A stretch of 7,396 nucleotides of DNA from an uncultured Lachnospiraceae bacterium (GTDB lineage Bacteria; Bacillota; Clostridia; Lachnospirales; Lachnospiraceae): assembly GCA_900553305.1 (NCBI GenBank), contig USDI01000107.1:1-7396 (forward strand). Direction: 5' to 3'. Positions 1 to 6,755 of the stretch are shown one piece after another (the first letter of the stretch is position 1; the number at the start of each line of letters is the position of its first letter). The notes below the pieces were generated by a model. It saw only the letters and a list, made by a program, of their open reading frames with translations, was not told the origin of the DNA and searched no databases. The position numbers were made by a program, and so were the translations under genes.

Positions 1-1
1 G

Positions 2-781
2 TATAGTGAAGAGGAATGCCGTAGAAATATTTATTCGGCGACGAAAAGCTTTACATCCTGTGCAGTCGGTTTTGCAGTTCAGGAAGGATTAATATCGTTA
101 GATGAAAAACTGACAGACGCTTTTTCAGAAGATTTACCTGAGGTAATTGATGAGAATCTGCAAATGGCAACTGTTCGAGATCTGCTCACTATGTGTCTTG
201 GACAGGAGCAGGGGAGTCTTATGGGAGCGCAACGTCCGCTATACCAGGAGGATGACTGGGTGAAAATGGCTTTAGCTATTCCCTTTAAATACAAGCCGGG
301 GACACATTTTGTATATAACAATGTTGGCCCATATCTTGCAGGAATTCTTGTACAAAGACGTTCAGGTTGTGATCTGGTTTCCTATCTTATGCCCAGACTT
401 TTTACACCTCTTTTCATAAAACGTCCGACCTGGGAGGTTGATCCTCTTGGAAATAATTTTGGTGCCGGTGGATTGTTTCTTACACTTTCTGAACTTCATA
501 AATTCGGACTGTTTTATCTTAACAAGGGCAAATGGGAGGGCAGGCAGCTTTTGTCTGAAAAATGGATAGAAGAAAGTACAAAGGCATCGGATACCGATTA
601 TTATGGCTATCTTTTCTGGAGAGGAGAATATAATTCTTTCAGGGCTGACGGAAAATATTCCCAGATTACCATGATTCTTCCGGATAAGAATGCGGTTGTA
701 TCTCTTGTCGCAGAATGCCGTCAGGGTGAAAAGCTTATGCGGGCATTATATGATCTTGTCTGCGCGATCATACCGGCATGA
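2..781 (+). CDS. Beta-lactamase-fold serine hydrolase, 5'-truncated by window edge
   Basis: The frame is open from the window edge, so the gene starts upstream; 259 residues are visible. The motif S-A-T-K lies at visible residues 12-15 (bases 35-46) and fits the catalytic SxxK of class C beta-lactamase/esterase-like hydrolases. Y-N-N at residues 105-107 (bases 314-322) fits the YxN motif. An A-G-G-L segment near residue 155 and a D-G-K-Y-S-Q stretch near 216-221, followed by a beta strand of type ITMILPDKNAVVSL, match the C-terminal part of the family. The usual KTG or HxG third motif is not clear, so esterase or peptidase-like activity is more likely than true beta-lactamase activity. About 50-80 N-terminal residues are probably missing, so secretion signals cannot be judged. 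Substrate is unknown. No terminator hairpin is seen after the stop codon. Confidence 0.85.
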   Translation, partial: YSEEECRRNIYSATKSFTSCAVGFAVQEGLISLDEKLTDAFSEDLPEVIDENLQMATVRDLLTMCLGQEQGSLMGAQRPLYQEDDWVKMALAIPFKYKPGTHFVYNNVGPYLAGILVQRRSGCDLVSYLMPRLFTPLFIKRPTWEVDPLGNNFGAGGLFLTLSELHKFGLFYLNKGKWEGRQLLSEKWIEESTKASDTDYYGYLFWRGEYNSFRADGKYSQITMILPDKNAVVSLVAECRQGEKLMRALYDLVCAIIPA

Positions 782-804
782 AAATGACAGTAAATCATAT
801 TTGA

Positions 805-937
805 ATGTTAAATAATTCACACAAAAACAGCGGTTTTGGCTGTAGTATCTGCTCTGATATTTATAGTTGGAGGATTTCTGGTAAAAGAATATAAAATAAA
901 TACATTGGGGAAAAAGGAGTATAAGAATGTTAAATGA
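805..937 (+). pseudogene. Frameshifted or decayed small one-TM protein gene
   Basis: From 812 to the TGA at 935-937 one frame reads like real protein: a short basic lead (H-T-K-T), a hydrophobic stretch of about 17-19 residues (roughly bases 830-883, including AVLAVVSALIFIVGGFLV), then a Lys-rich tail ending K-N-V-K. The frame has no ATG, because a TAA at 809-811 precedes it. An ATG at 805-807 is out of frame by one base; removing one A from the AAA at 810-812 would join it to the frame and give a 42-43 residue single-span membrane peptide. No convincing ribosome binding site precedes that ATG, so this may instead be the remnant of a larger gene, or a small ORF using a rare start. The frame overlaps the first 11 bases of the TraX-family gene, and the ribosome binding site of that gene lies inside it, as in coupled gene pairs. 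No function can be assigned. Confidence 0.4.
914..919 (+). promoter_or_regulatory. Ribosome binding site of TraX-family gene
   Basis: AAGGAG with a seven-base spacer to the ATG at 927 fixes the start. It lies within the preceding decayed small reading frame. Confidence 0.75.
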
Positions 938-1697
938 TAAAATAAAGGTACTGAGCTCAGAACACGATGTGATCAGTGCGGCCACATTGCATCTTGCAGC
1001 CATGTTGTTCATGCTGATGGATCATCTTTGGGCGACACTGCTGCCGGCACAGGACTGGATGACCTGTGTCGGGCGGCTGGCCTTTCCTGTTTTTGCCTTT
1101 ATGGCGGTAGAAGGTTATTTTCACACGCACAGCTTTAAAAGGTATGCACTCCGGCTGCTGGTACTGGCTGTGATTTCCGAGGTCCCCTTTGATCTGATGT
1201 ATGGTGGAACATGGTTTTATCCATTTCATCAAAATGTGATATGGACACTTTTAATGGGACTTTTGGGTGTCCGTATCATGGAAGCTGTGAGGAAAACGCA
1301 AAAAAAATGGGTATATGTGATTGTGGTGGCAGTTGTCCTTATAGCAGGAGCAGTGCTTGGAACCGTATGCATGGTAGATTACTATGGTGCAGGTGTCCTG
1401 ACCGTATTTGTTTTTTATCTGTTCCGGGGACGGAGCTGGTGGTGTCTGCTGGGACAGGTTGCTGCGTTGTACTGGATTAACGTGGAAATGCTTGGAGGTC
1501 TGATGTATCCGGTTTCCCTGTTTGGAGCAGAGCTTGAACTATGCCAGCAGGGACTTGCTCTCCTTTCCCTGCCGCTTGTCTGGCTGTATCGCGGAAGTCA
1601 GGGGTATCACAGTAAAAAATTCCAATACTTTTGTTATGCTTTTTATCCAGTTCACATGCTGATTCTTGCACTTGTGCTGAATTATATTAATCGGTAA
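927..1697 (+). CDS. TraX-family multi-pass membrane protein
   Basis: This 256-residue protein is largely hydrophobic, with about eight or nine predicted membrane spans (roughly residues 18-38, 48-64, 72-88, 103-118, 128-148, 153-168, 172-188, 206-221, 233-253). Family marks of TraX are visible: an N-terminal segment ending M-L-M-D-H near residue 29-33, the G-R-L-A-F-P-V-F-A-F block at 49-58 followed by V-E-G-Y, and a C-terminal F-Y-P-V-H-M motif at 239-244. The founding member, F-plasmid TraX, is needed for N-acetylation of pilin, but chromosomal homologues in Firmicutes occur without conjugation genes and their substrate is not established; an acyltransferase-like role is inference. The start is supported by AAGGAG at 914-919, seven bases before the ATG. 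No conjugation or mobile-element genes are visible nearby. No clear terminator follows. Confidence 0.85.
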   Translation: MLNDKIKVLSSEHDVISAATLHLAAMLFMLMDHLWATLLPAQDWMTCVGRLAFPVFAFMAVEGYFHTHSFKRYALRLLVLAVISEVPFDLMYGGTWFYPFHQNVIWTLLMGLLGVRIMEAVRKTQKKWVYVIVVAVVLIAGAVLGTVCMVDYYGAGVLTVFVFYLFRGRSWWCLLGQVAALYWINVEMLGGLMYPVSLFGAELELCQQGLALLSLPLVWLYRGSQGYHSKKFQYFCYAFYPVHMLILALVLNYINR

Positions 1698-1777
1698 AGG
1701 TTTATGTGAACAGCAGCATCCCGTCGAATACCGTCGGTAACTGAATAAATCTTAGTATAGTGTTTTTAGAAAAATGA

Positions 1778-1786
1778 TGATATACT
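1778..1786 (+). promoter_or_regulatory. Candidate extended -10 promoter for gdpP operon
   Basis: TGATATACT is an extended -10 (TGn followed by TATACT). No good -35 lies 16-18 bases upstream, which is acceptable for an extended -10. Transcription would start near 1792-1794, inside the left arm of the inverted-repeat element, giving a leader of about 190 bases before gdpP. This is a sequence-only prediction. Confidence 0.45.
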
Positions 1787-1938
1787 GTAACTATTCAGAG
1801 CCATGCAAATCATGGAAACAGGTACGTCGAATGCCTGCATTCGTAAGAACCTATGACATGATTTATATGGCGAAGTAACCACATGAGTAAACTATGCTAC
1901 GTTAGCAGCGGTTTTACGAATGGGGCTGAATAGTTACA
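1786..1938 (+). repeat. 153-bp element with 13-bp perfect inverted-repeat ends; structured leader RNA or MITE-like
   Basis: The ends TGTAACTATTCAG (1786-1798) and CTGAATAGTTACA (1926-1938) are exact reverse complements. Inside are several local hairpins: CCATG/CATGG at 1801-1815 with a five-base loop; CGAATG/CATTCG at 1828-1843 with a four-base loop; an imperfect stem 1864-1870 with 1879-1885; and TGCTA/TAGCA at 1895-1907 with a three-base loop. A second long-range pairing is possible between CATTCGTAA (1838-1846) and TTACGAATG (1914-1922), which competes with the second hairpin. No reading frame of note is present. It lies between the TraX-family gene and gdpP, 45 bases before the gdpP ATG. 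It could be a cis-acting RNA in the gdpP leader, a short non-autonomous mobile element, or an interspersed repeat. I do not recognise it as a known riboswitch class. Confidence 0.6.
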
Positions 1939-1983
1939 CTGTACATTTTAGAATGCAACAATTGTACAACAGAGGGATGAAAC

Positions 1984-4047
1984 ATGGCGCCTAATAAACA
2001 TAGAATCAAATTGAAAGGCCGGTTAAAGAGGTATACACAGACGTCCGTGTATCTGGGCATACTGCTTATTTTAATTAATCTGGTGATTTATTTGCTGAGT
2101 ATACCGGCAGGGCTGCTTCTTACCTGCTTTATTTTGATATACTTTGCACTTGTACTGTCCATGCAGTTTTATAATAAGCCGGTGATCCTGAATGAGATGG
2201 TCAGCTTCGCCACGCAATACGGACAGATTCAGAAGGTACTGCTGCAGGAGCTGGAAATTCCCTATGCCATTCTGGATGATGAGGGACATGTGATCTGGAT
2301 GAATGTGGCGTTTGAAAATGTGGTACATAAGGACCGAGGTTATCATAAGTCCATTACCACTATTTTCCCAACGATCACAAAAGAGAAGTTTCCGGATGAG
2401 GAAGAACGTGCAGAGATAAGCTTAATCTATGAGCAGAGTAATTATCTTGCGAAGATGCGTAAGATCCTGACCGATGAAATGGTGCGGAACAGCGATGTTT
2501 TTGCAAGTGAAGATTACCATGGCTATCTGATTGCCTTTTATCTTTTTGATGAAACGGCACTTCGTCTGGCGTTACAGGAAGTGGATGATCAGAGCCTTGC
2601 AGTCGGCATGATCTACCTTGATAATTATGAGGAAGCGCTTGCTTCGGTAGAAGAGGTACGAAGATCACTGCTTACGGCATTGATTGAGCGTAAAATTAAC
2701 AAGTACATTTCTTCCTTCGACGGAATCTGTAAGAGACTGGAGAAGGATAAATATATGGTGGTTCTCCGAAAGAAATCCATGGAGATGATTGAGCAGGACA
2801 AGTTTGATCTGTTAGAGGATGTGAAGACCGTTAATATCGGAAATGAAATGGCGGTTACCGTCAGCATCGGTATCGGTCTGGATGGTCTGACCTATGCGCA
2901 GAATTATGAGTTTGCACGCAATGCGATTGACCTCGCACTTGGACGCGGCGGAGATCAGGCGGTTGTAAAGACACCGAAGAATATCGTTTACTATGGAGGC
3001 AAGAGCCAGCAGGTAGAGAAGAATACCCGTGTCAAGGCTCGTGTGAAGGCGCAGGCTCTCCGTGAAATTATTTCCGGCAAGGAAAATGTACTCATTATGG
3101 GGCACCGTATCCCGGATGTGGACAGCTTTGGCGCAGCTGTTGGGATTTACCGGGTGGCAAGTACGCTGGGGCGTCAGGCACACATTGTTCTTAATGAAGT
3201 CAGTACCTCCATGAAGCCGATGGTGGATCACTTCAGACATCATCAGGATTATGCGGAGGGGCAGATTGTCAGCAACCAGCAGGCAATGGAGCTTGCCGGC
3301 AGTAATACGGTGCTTGTCGTTGTAGATGTGAATAAGCCAAGTATTACCGAGTGCCCGGAGCTGCTCCGGATGTGTAAGTCCATCGTGGTGCTGGATCATC
3401 ATCGTCAGGGAACTGAGAGTATTGAGAATGCAACATTATCCTATGTGGAAGCATATGCCTCTTCTACCTGCGAAATGGTTTCAGAGATTCTGCAGTATAT
3501 TGGAGAGACGATCCGCATTACACCGGAGGAAGCAGATTGTATGTATTCCGGTATTATGATTGACACACAGAATTTTATGGCGAAGACCGGTGTCCGTACT
3601 TTCGAGGCTGCTGCGTTTCTTCGGCGTAACGGCGCAGATGTGACGCGTGTGCGCAAGCTGTTCCGGGAGGATGCCCTTCAGTATAAGGCGAAGGCAGATG
3701 CTGTCAGTCAGGCAGAGATTTACAGGAATGCATTTGCAATTTCTACCTGCAGCAGTGAGCATCTGGAAAGCCCGACGGTTGTCGGAGCACAGGCAGCGAA
3801 TGAGCTGCTTAATATCAAGGGTGTGAAGGCCAGCTTTATTATGACCGAATACCAGAATCAGATCTTTATCAGTGCCCGTTCCATTGATGAAGTCAACGTT
3901 CAGATTATCATGGAAAAGATGGGCGGCGGAGGTCATCTGAATACCGCAGGATGTCAGCTGGAGGGTGTATCGATTCCGGAGGCTATCGGTATTCTGAAAG
4001 GCACGCTGGATAAGATGATTGATAACGGAGATCTGGTGGTAGACTAA
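1984..4047 (+). CDS. gdpP: Cyclic-di-AMP phosphodiesterase GdpP (DHH/DHHA1)
   Basis: The enzyme hydrolyses the second messenger c-di-AMP to pApA and helps control potassium/osmolyte balance and cell-wall stress. The 687 residues show the full family architecture: two membrane spans (about 21-40 and 43-60), a PAS-like region (about 81-170), a degenerate GGDEF domain (about 205-330, with V-S-I-G-I-G at 293-298 and the family block A-L-G-R-G-G-D-Q at 318-325), and a C-terminal DHH/DHHA1 phosphodiesterase. Metal-binding residues are visible: H374, D378 and D380 (HxxxDxD), D448, D471-H472-H473 (the DHH), D527, and G-G-G-G-H at 647-651 in DHHA1. Length is normal for the family and nothing essential appears missing. 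The ATG follows GAGGG at 1972-1976 with a seven-base spacer. The stop lies 19 bases before rplI, so the genes are probably co-transcribed. Confidence 0.96.
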   Translation: MAPNKHRIKLKGRLKRYTQTSVYLGILLILINLVIYLLSIPAGLLLTCFILIYFALVLSMQFYNKPVILNEMVSFATQYGQIQKVLLQELEIPYAILDDEGHVIWMNVAFENVVHKDRGYHKSITTIFPTITKEKFPDEEERAEISLIYEQSNYLAKMRKILTDEMVRNSDVFASEDYHGYLIAFYLFDETALRLALQEVDDQSLAVGMIYLDNYEEALASVEEVRRSLLTALIERKINKYISSFDGICKRLEKDKYMVVLRKKSMEMIEQDKFDLLEDVKTVNIGNEMAVTVSIGIGLDGLTYAQNYEFARNAIDLALGRGGDQAVVKTPKNIVYYGGKSQQVEKNTRVKARVKAQALREIISGKENVLIMGHRIPDVDSFGAAVGIYRVASTLGRQAHIVLNEVSTSMKPMVDHFRHHQDYAEGQIVSNQQAMELAGSNTVLVVVDVNKPSITECPELLRMCKSIVVLDHHRQGTESIENATLSYVEAYASSTCEMVSEILQYIGETIRITPEEADCMYSGIMIDTQNFMAKTGVRTFEAAAFLRRNGADVTRVRKLFREDALQYKAKADAVSQAEIYRNAFAISTCSSEHLESPTVVGAQAANELLNIKGVKASFIMTEYQNQIFISARSIDEVNVQIIMEKMGGGGHLNTAGCQLEGVSIPEAIGILKGTLDKMIDNGDLVVD

Positions 4048-4066
4048 AGAAAGGGAGCAGACAGGA

Positions 4067-4513
4067 ATGAAAGTTATTTTATTGGAAGATGTAAAGAGCC
4101 TGGGTAAAAAGGGAGAGGTTGTTAATGTAAATGATGGTTATGCAAGAAACTTCGTGCTTCCGAAGAAGCTTGGAGTAGAAGCAACCGGTAAAAATATGAA
4201 TGATCTGAAGCTTCAGAAGGCCAATGAAGAAAAGGTTGCTAAGGAGCATCTGGAAGCTGCACAGGCTTTTGCAAAAGAGATGGAGAATGATAAGATTGTA
4301 GTTTCCATTAAGGCAGGAGAAGGCGGCAGAACTTTTGGCTCCGTTTCTTCGAAAGAAATTGCAACAGCATACAAGGAGCAGTGTGGCAAGGAAATAGATA
4401 AGAAGAAAATCATTCTTCCGGACCCCATTAAGAGTTTTGGAGTTTATGAAGTATCGGTAAAGCTTCATCCGAAGGTAACCGGTATCCTGAAAGTCAAGGT
4501 ACAGGAAGCATAA
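4067..4513 (+). CDS. rplI: 50S ribosomal protein L9 (bL9)
   Basis: This is the 148-residue large-subunit protein L9, which binds 23S rRNA near the base of the L1 stalk and helps maintain translational fidelity. The N-terminal rRNA-binding domain begins M-K-V-I-L-L-E-D-V and contains the L9 signature from G13 to about residue 40 (GKKGEVVNVNDGYARNFVLP). A Lys/Glu-rich connecting helix (about 41-75) leads to the C-terminal domain with G-G-R-T-F-G-S-V near 86-93 and the H-P-K-V-T-G-I-L-K-V end. Length is normal. GGGAG at 4053-4057 precedes the ATG by nine bases. It sits between gdpP and dnaB, the usual Firmicute order. Confidence 0.97.
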   Translation: MKVILLEDVKSLGKKGEVVNVNDGYARNFVLPKKLGVEATGKNMNDLKLQKANEEKVAKEHLEAAQAFAKEMENDKIVVSIKAGEGGRTFGSVSSKEIATAYKEQCGKEIDKKKIILPDPIKSFGVYEVSVKLHPKVTGILKVKVQEA

Positions 4514-4552
4514 GGCCGTTAAAGATTTGAAACAGTTACCAGGAGAATTAAC

Positions 4553-5896
4553 ATGCCAGCAGCAGAAGAAGCGCTGTTAAAACGTGTTCTTCCACACAGT
4601 ATCGAAGCGGAGCAGTCCGTAATCGGTGCGATGATCATGGATCGGGAAGCAATTACCGTCACTTCGGAAATCATCAGTGGGGATGACTTTTACAGCAGAC
4701 AATACGGCGTCGTATTCGATGCCATGGTAGAACTGAATGATGAAGGAAAGCCGGTAGATGTCGTTACACTGTCGGATAAGCTGAAGGAAAAGGATGTACC
4801 GCCGGAGGTCAGCAGTCTGGAATTCTTAAAGGATCTGCTGAATGCCAATTTTACATCGGCGAATGTCAGATACTATGCCAATATCGTAGCAGAGAAGGCA
4901 ACCCTGCGGAAACTGATCCGTTTAAATGAGGAAATTGCAAACGCCTGTTATACCGGAAAAGAGAATCTTGAAACGATTCTGGAAGATACGGAGAAGCGGG
5001 TGTTTGAACTGGTACAGAAGCGGAACACCGGAGAATTCGTGCCGATCCGGCAGGTTGTTATGAATGCGTTGGACAAGATCGAGCAGGCTTCCAAAAATAG
5101 CGGAAATGTCACCGGTCTTGCAACCGGTTTTCTGGATCTGGATTTTCGTACGGCAGGAATGCAGCCGTCAGACCTTATTTTGGTTGCGGCCAGACCTTCC
5201 ATGGGTAAAACGGCGTTCGTTCTGAATATTGCAGAGCATATGGCGTTTAAAGAGAATTATACCGTTGCCATATTCAGTCTGGAAATGAGTAAGGAACAGC
5301 TTGTAAATCGTCTGTTTTCCTTAGAGTCCAGAGTGGATTCCCAGCATTTGCGTACCGGTAATCTGTCCGATGCAGAGTGGGAGAAGCTGATTGAAAGCGC
5401 CGGTGTGATCGGAAAATCCAATCTGATTATTGATGACACGCCGGGTATCAGCATTTCGGAGCTTCGTTCCAAATGCCGTAAATATAAGTTAGAGCATGAT
5501 TTAAAGATTATTATCATCGACTACCTGCAGTTGATGTCAGGTTCCGGACGTGGATCGGAATCCAGACAGCAGGAAATCTCCGATATTTCCCGTTCGTTAA
5601 AGGCGCTTGCAAGAGAGCTGCACGTGCCGGTTATTGCACTGTCTCAGTTGAGCCGGGCTGTGGAACAAAGACCGGATCACCGGCCGATGCTTTCAGACCT
5701 TCGTGAATCCGGAGCGATCGAGCAGGATGCGGATGTTGTCATGTTCATTTACCGAGATGATTATTATAATCATGATACGGAGAAGAAGGGAATTGCAGAA
5801 ATCATCATAGCCAAGCAGAGAAACGGTCCGATCGGAACCGTGGAGCTGGTATGGTTACCGGATTACACCAAATTTGCTAATCTGGAGAGAAGTTAA
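4553..5896 (+). CDS. dnaB: Replicative DNA helicase DnaB
   Basis: DnaB (called DnaC in Bacillus) is the hexameric 5'-3' helicase that unwinds the replication fork and binds primase. The 447 residues comprise the N-terminal helical domain (about 10-110, starting with P-H-S-I-E-A-E-Q-S-V-I-G), a linker helix, and the RecA-like ATPase domain from about 185. Walker A is A-R-P-S-M-G-K-T at 213-220 with K219. Walker B is the run of Ile followed by D323-Y-L-Q-L-M. S-Q-L-S-R at 364-368 and D-L-R-E-S-G-A-I-E-Q-D-A-D at 382-394 are the later helicase motifs. K421 and R423 in K-Q-R-N-G match the arginine-finger region. There is no intein. AGGAG at 4541-4545, seven bases before the ATG, supports the start. 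The 39-base gap from rplI shows no terminator. Confidence 0.97.
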   Translation: MPAAEEALLKRVLPHSIEAEQSVIGAMIMDREAITVTSEIISGDDFYSRQYGVVFDAMVELNDEGKPVDVVTLSDKLKEKDVPPEVSSLEFLKDLLNANFTSANVRYYANIVAEKATLRKLIRLNEEIANACYTGKENLETILEDTEKRVFELVQKRNTGEFVPIRQVVMNALDKIEQASKNSGNVTGLATGFLDLDFRTAGMQPSDLILVAARPSMGKTAFVLNIAEHMAFKENYTVAIFSLEMSKEQLVNRLFSLESRVDSQHLRTGNLSDAEWEKLIESAGVIGKSNLIIDDTPGISISELRSKCRKYKLEHDLKIIIIDYLQLMSGSGRGSESRQQEISDISRSLKALARELHVPVIALSQLSRAVEQRPDHRPMLSDLRESGAIEQDADVVMFIYRDDYYNHDTEKKGIAEIIIAKQRNGPIGTVELVWLPDYTKFANLERS

Positions 5897-5899
5897 TAG

Positions 5900-5931
5900 G
5901 TTACTGGAACGAGGTACGAGTGAACAGTAAC
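5900..5931 (+). other. Small hairpin just after dnaB
   Basis: GTTACTG (5900-5906) and CAGTAAC (5925-5931) are exact reverse complements around an 18-base loop with a central GTAC. It begins three bases after the dnaB stop codon. No T tract follows, so it is not by itself a terminator. Its right half (TGAACAGTAAC) resembles the right end of the element at 1786-1938 (TGAATAGTTAC), so it may be a small interspersed palindrome. Confidence 0.5.
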
Positions 5932-5945
5932 AAAACGATTACGAA

Positions 5946-5979
5946 AGAGGACAAGCTGGAATCAGCCTGTCCTCTCTTT
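5946..5979 (+). terminator. Intrinsic terminator or attenuator between dnaB and the MerR-type gene
   Basis: AGAGGACA (5946-5953) pairs with TGTCCTCT (5968-5975), and after one mismatch GCTG (5955-5958) pairs with CAGC (5963-5966) around a GAAT loop. A short T-rich tail follows (CTTTATAT). The 12-pair stem is strong, but the T tract is modest. The ribosome binding site of the next gene starts seven bases after the tail, leaving no room for a promoter, so any transcript of that gene must cross this hairpin. Confidence 0.75.
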
Positions 5980-6000
5980 ATATAAAAGGAGGAAAAAAGA

Positions 6001-6675
6001 ATGCAGACAGAAAAAATCTATATGATTTCCGATGCGGCAAAAAATGTTAAAGTGGAGGCGCATGTACTCCGTTATTGGGAGGAAGAGTTAAAGCTTCCGG
6101 TCAGGCGTAATGAAATGGGACACCGGTTTTATACGGAGGAGGACATTAAGCTCTTCCAAAGGATCAAGGACCTGAAGGATCAGGGCCTGCAGCTTAAAGC
6201 AATCCGGAATCTGCTGGCAAGGGAAAGGGAGCAGGAAGGCCAGAAGGAAGGACAGGAGCCGCTGTGTGATTCTTCACAGGAAAAAATGAACCGGAAGGAG
6301 GCAGAGGATATGGGGAAACGTCATGTGCTGATGGTACATAACGGGGAGGTAATGCCTGTTGAGGAGACAAAGGCAGAGAAAAGTATGCGCCTGCAGCAGT
6401 TATTGCACAGTATGATTGCCGATGCAGTACAGAGCAATAATCAGGATATCTGCCAGGAGATTATACAGGAAGTAAAAAGCAGTATCTTAAAGGAGCTGGA
6501 CTATCAGTTCCGGATGCAGGAAGAAAAGGATGACGAACGCGAGGCAGACCGTGATGCCCGGAATGAGGAGCATTACAAGAAGCTGGATAATATGTTGAGA
6601 AACTACAGTATCAAGCAAAAATCCTCTATTTTTACTAAAATTAAAAATATGAACAAACAGAAAGTTGAAAAGTAA
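6001..6675 (+). CDS. MerR-type helix-turn-helix protein with long charged helical tail
   Basis: Residues 7-75 form a MerR-type winged helix: M-I-S-D-A-A at 8-13, the recognition helix ending V-L-R-Y-W-E at 22-27, the wing G-H-R-F-Y-T-E-E-D at 40-48, and the helix I-K-D-L-K-D-Q-G-L-Q at 55-64. Such domains bind inverted-repeat DNA. The rest of the 224 residues lacks metal-binding cysteines or a drug-binding fold; it is rich in Glu, Lys, Arg and Gln and probably helical or coiled coil (about 125-200), ending in a basic tail. This layout recalls RacA-like chromosome-anchoring proteins and other non-classical MerR proteins, but I cannot assign a role. AAGGAGG at 5986-5992 is eight bases from the ATG. 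It lies 104 bases after dnaB, behind a terminator-like hairpin. Confidence 0.85.
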   Translation: MQTEKIYMISDAAKNVKVEAHVLRYWEEELKLPVRRNEMGHRFYTEEDIKLFQRIKDLKDQGLQLKAIRNLLAREREQEGQKEGQEPLCDSSQEKMNRKEAEDMGKRHVLMVHNGEVMPVEETKAEKSMRLQQLLHSMIADAVQSNNQDICQEIIQEVKSSILKELDYQFRMQEEKDDEREADRDARNEEHYKKLDNMLRNYSIKQKSSIFTKIKNMNKQKVEK

Positions 6676-6706
6676 TAGGACTGGATATGAAATTCAAAAT
6701 AAAACA

Positions 6707-6740
6707 GGAGGCAGATCCGAAGTGGATTCGCCTCCTCTTT
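6707..6740. terminator. Bidirectional intrinsic terminator between convergent genes
   Basis: The arms 6707-6718 and 6724-6735 pair over 12 positions with one mismatch and one wobble, around a five-base loop. On the + strand TCTTT follows the stem. On the - strand the bases after the stem read TGTTTTATTTT, a good T tract. It lies 31 bases after the stop of the MerR-type gene and about 16 bases beyond the stop of the ferredoxin gene, so it can end transcription from both sides. Confidence 0.85.
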
Positions 6741-6755
6741 CATTCGTAAGAAATC

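Noticed and set aside
746..1012. An 88-codon frame on the - strand across the gap before the TraX-family gene
   Set aside because: It overlaps the TraX-family start, has low-complexity Tyr/Phe/Ser-rich sequence, and has no ribosome binding site.
1698..1785. Terminator for the TraX-family gene
   Set aside because: Only weak pairings such as CCG/CGG near 1728-1737 are seen, with no T tract.
1786..1983. Known c-di-AMP riboswitch (ydaO/yuaA class) upstream of gdpP
   Set aside because: I could not find the conserved core of that class as I know it; the element shows different motifs. A covariance search is still needed.
2812..3936. Long open frames on the - strand (2812-3402, 196 codons; 3481-3936, 151 codons)
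   Set aside because: They lie wholly inside gdpP, whose protein is conserved from end to end, have no ribosome binding sites, and give protein-unlike sequences.
4553..5896. Possible intein in dnaB
   Set aside because: The protein has normal length and an unbroken Walker A and C-terminal helicase motifs.
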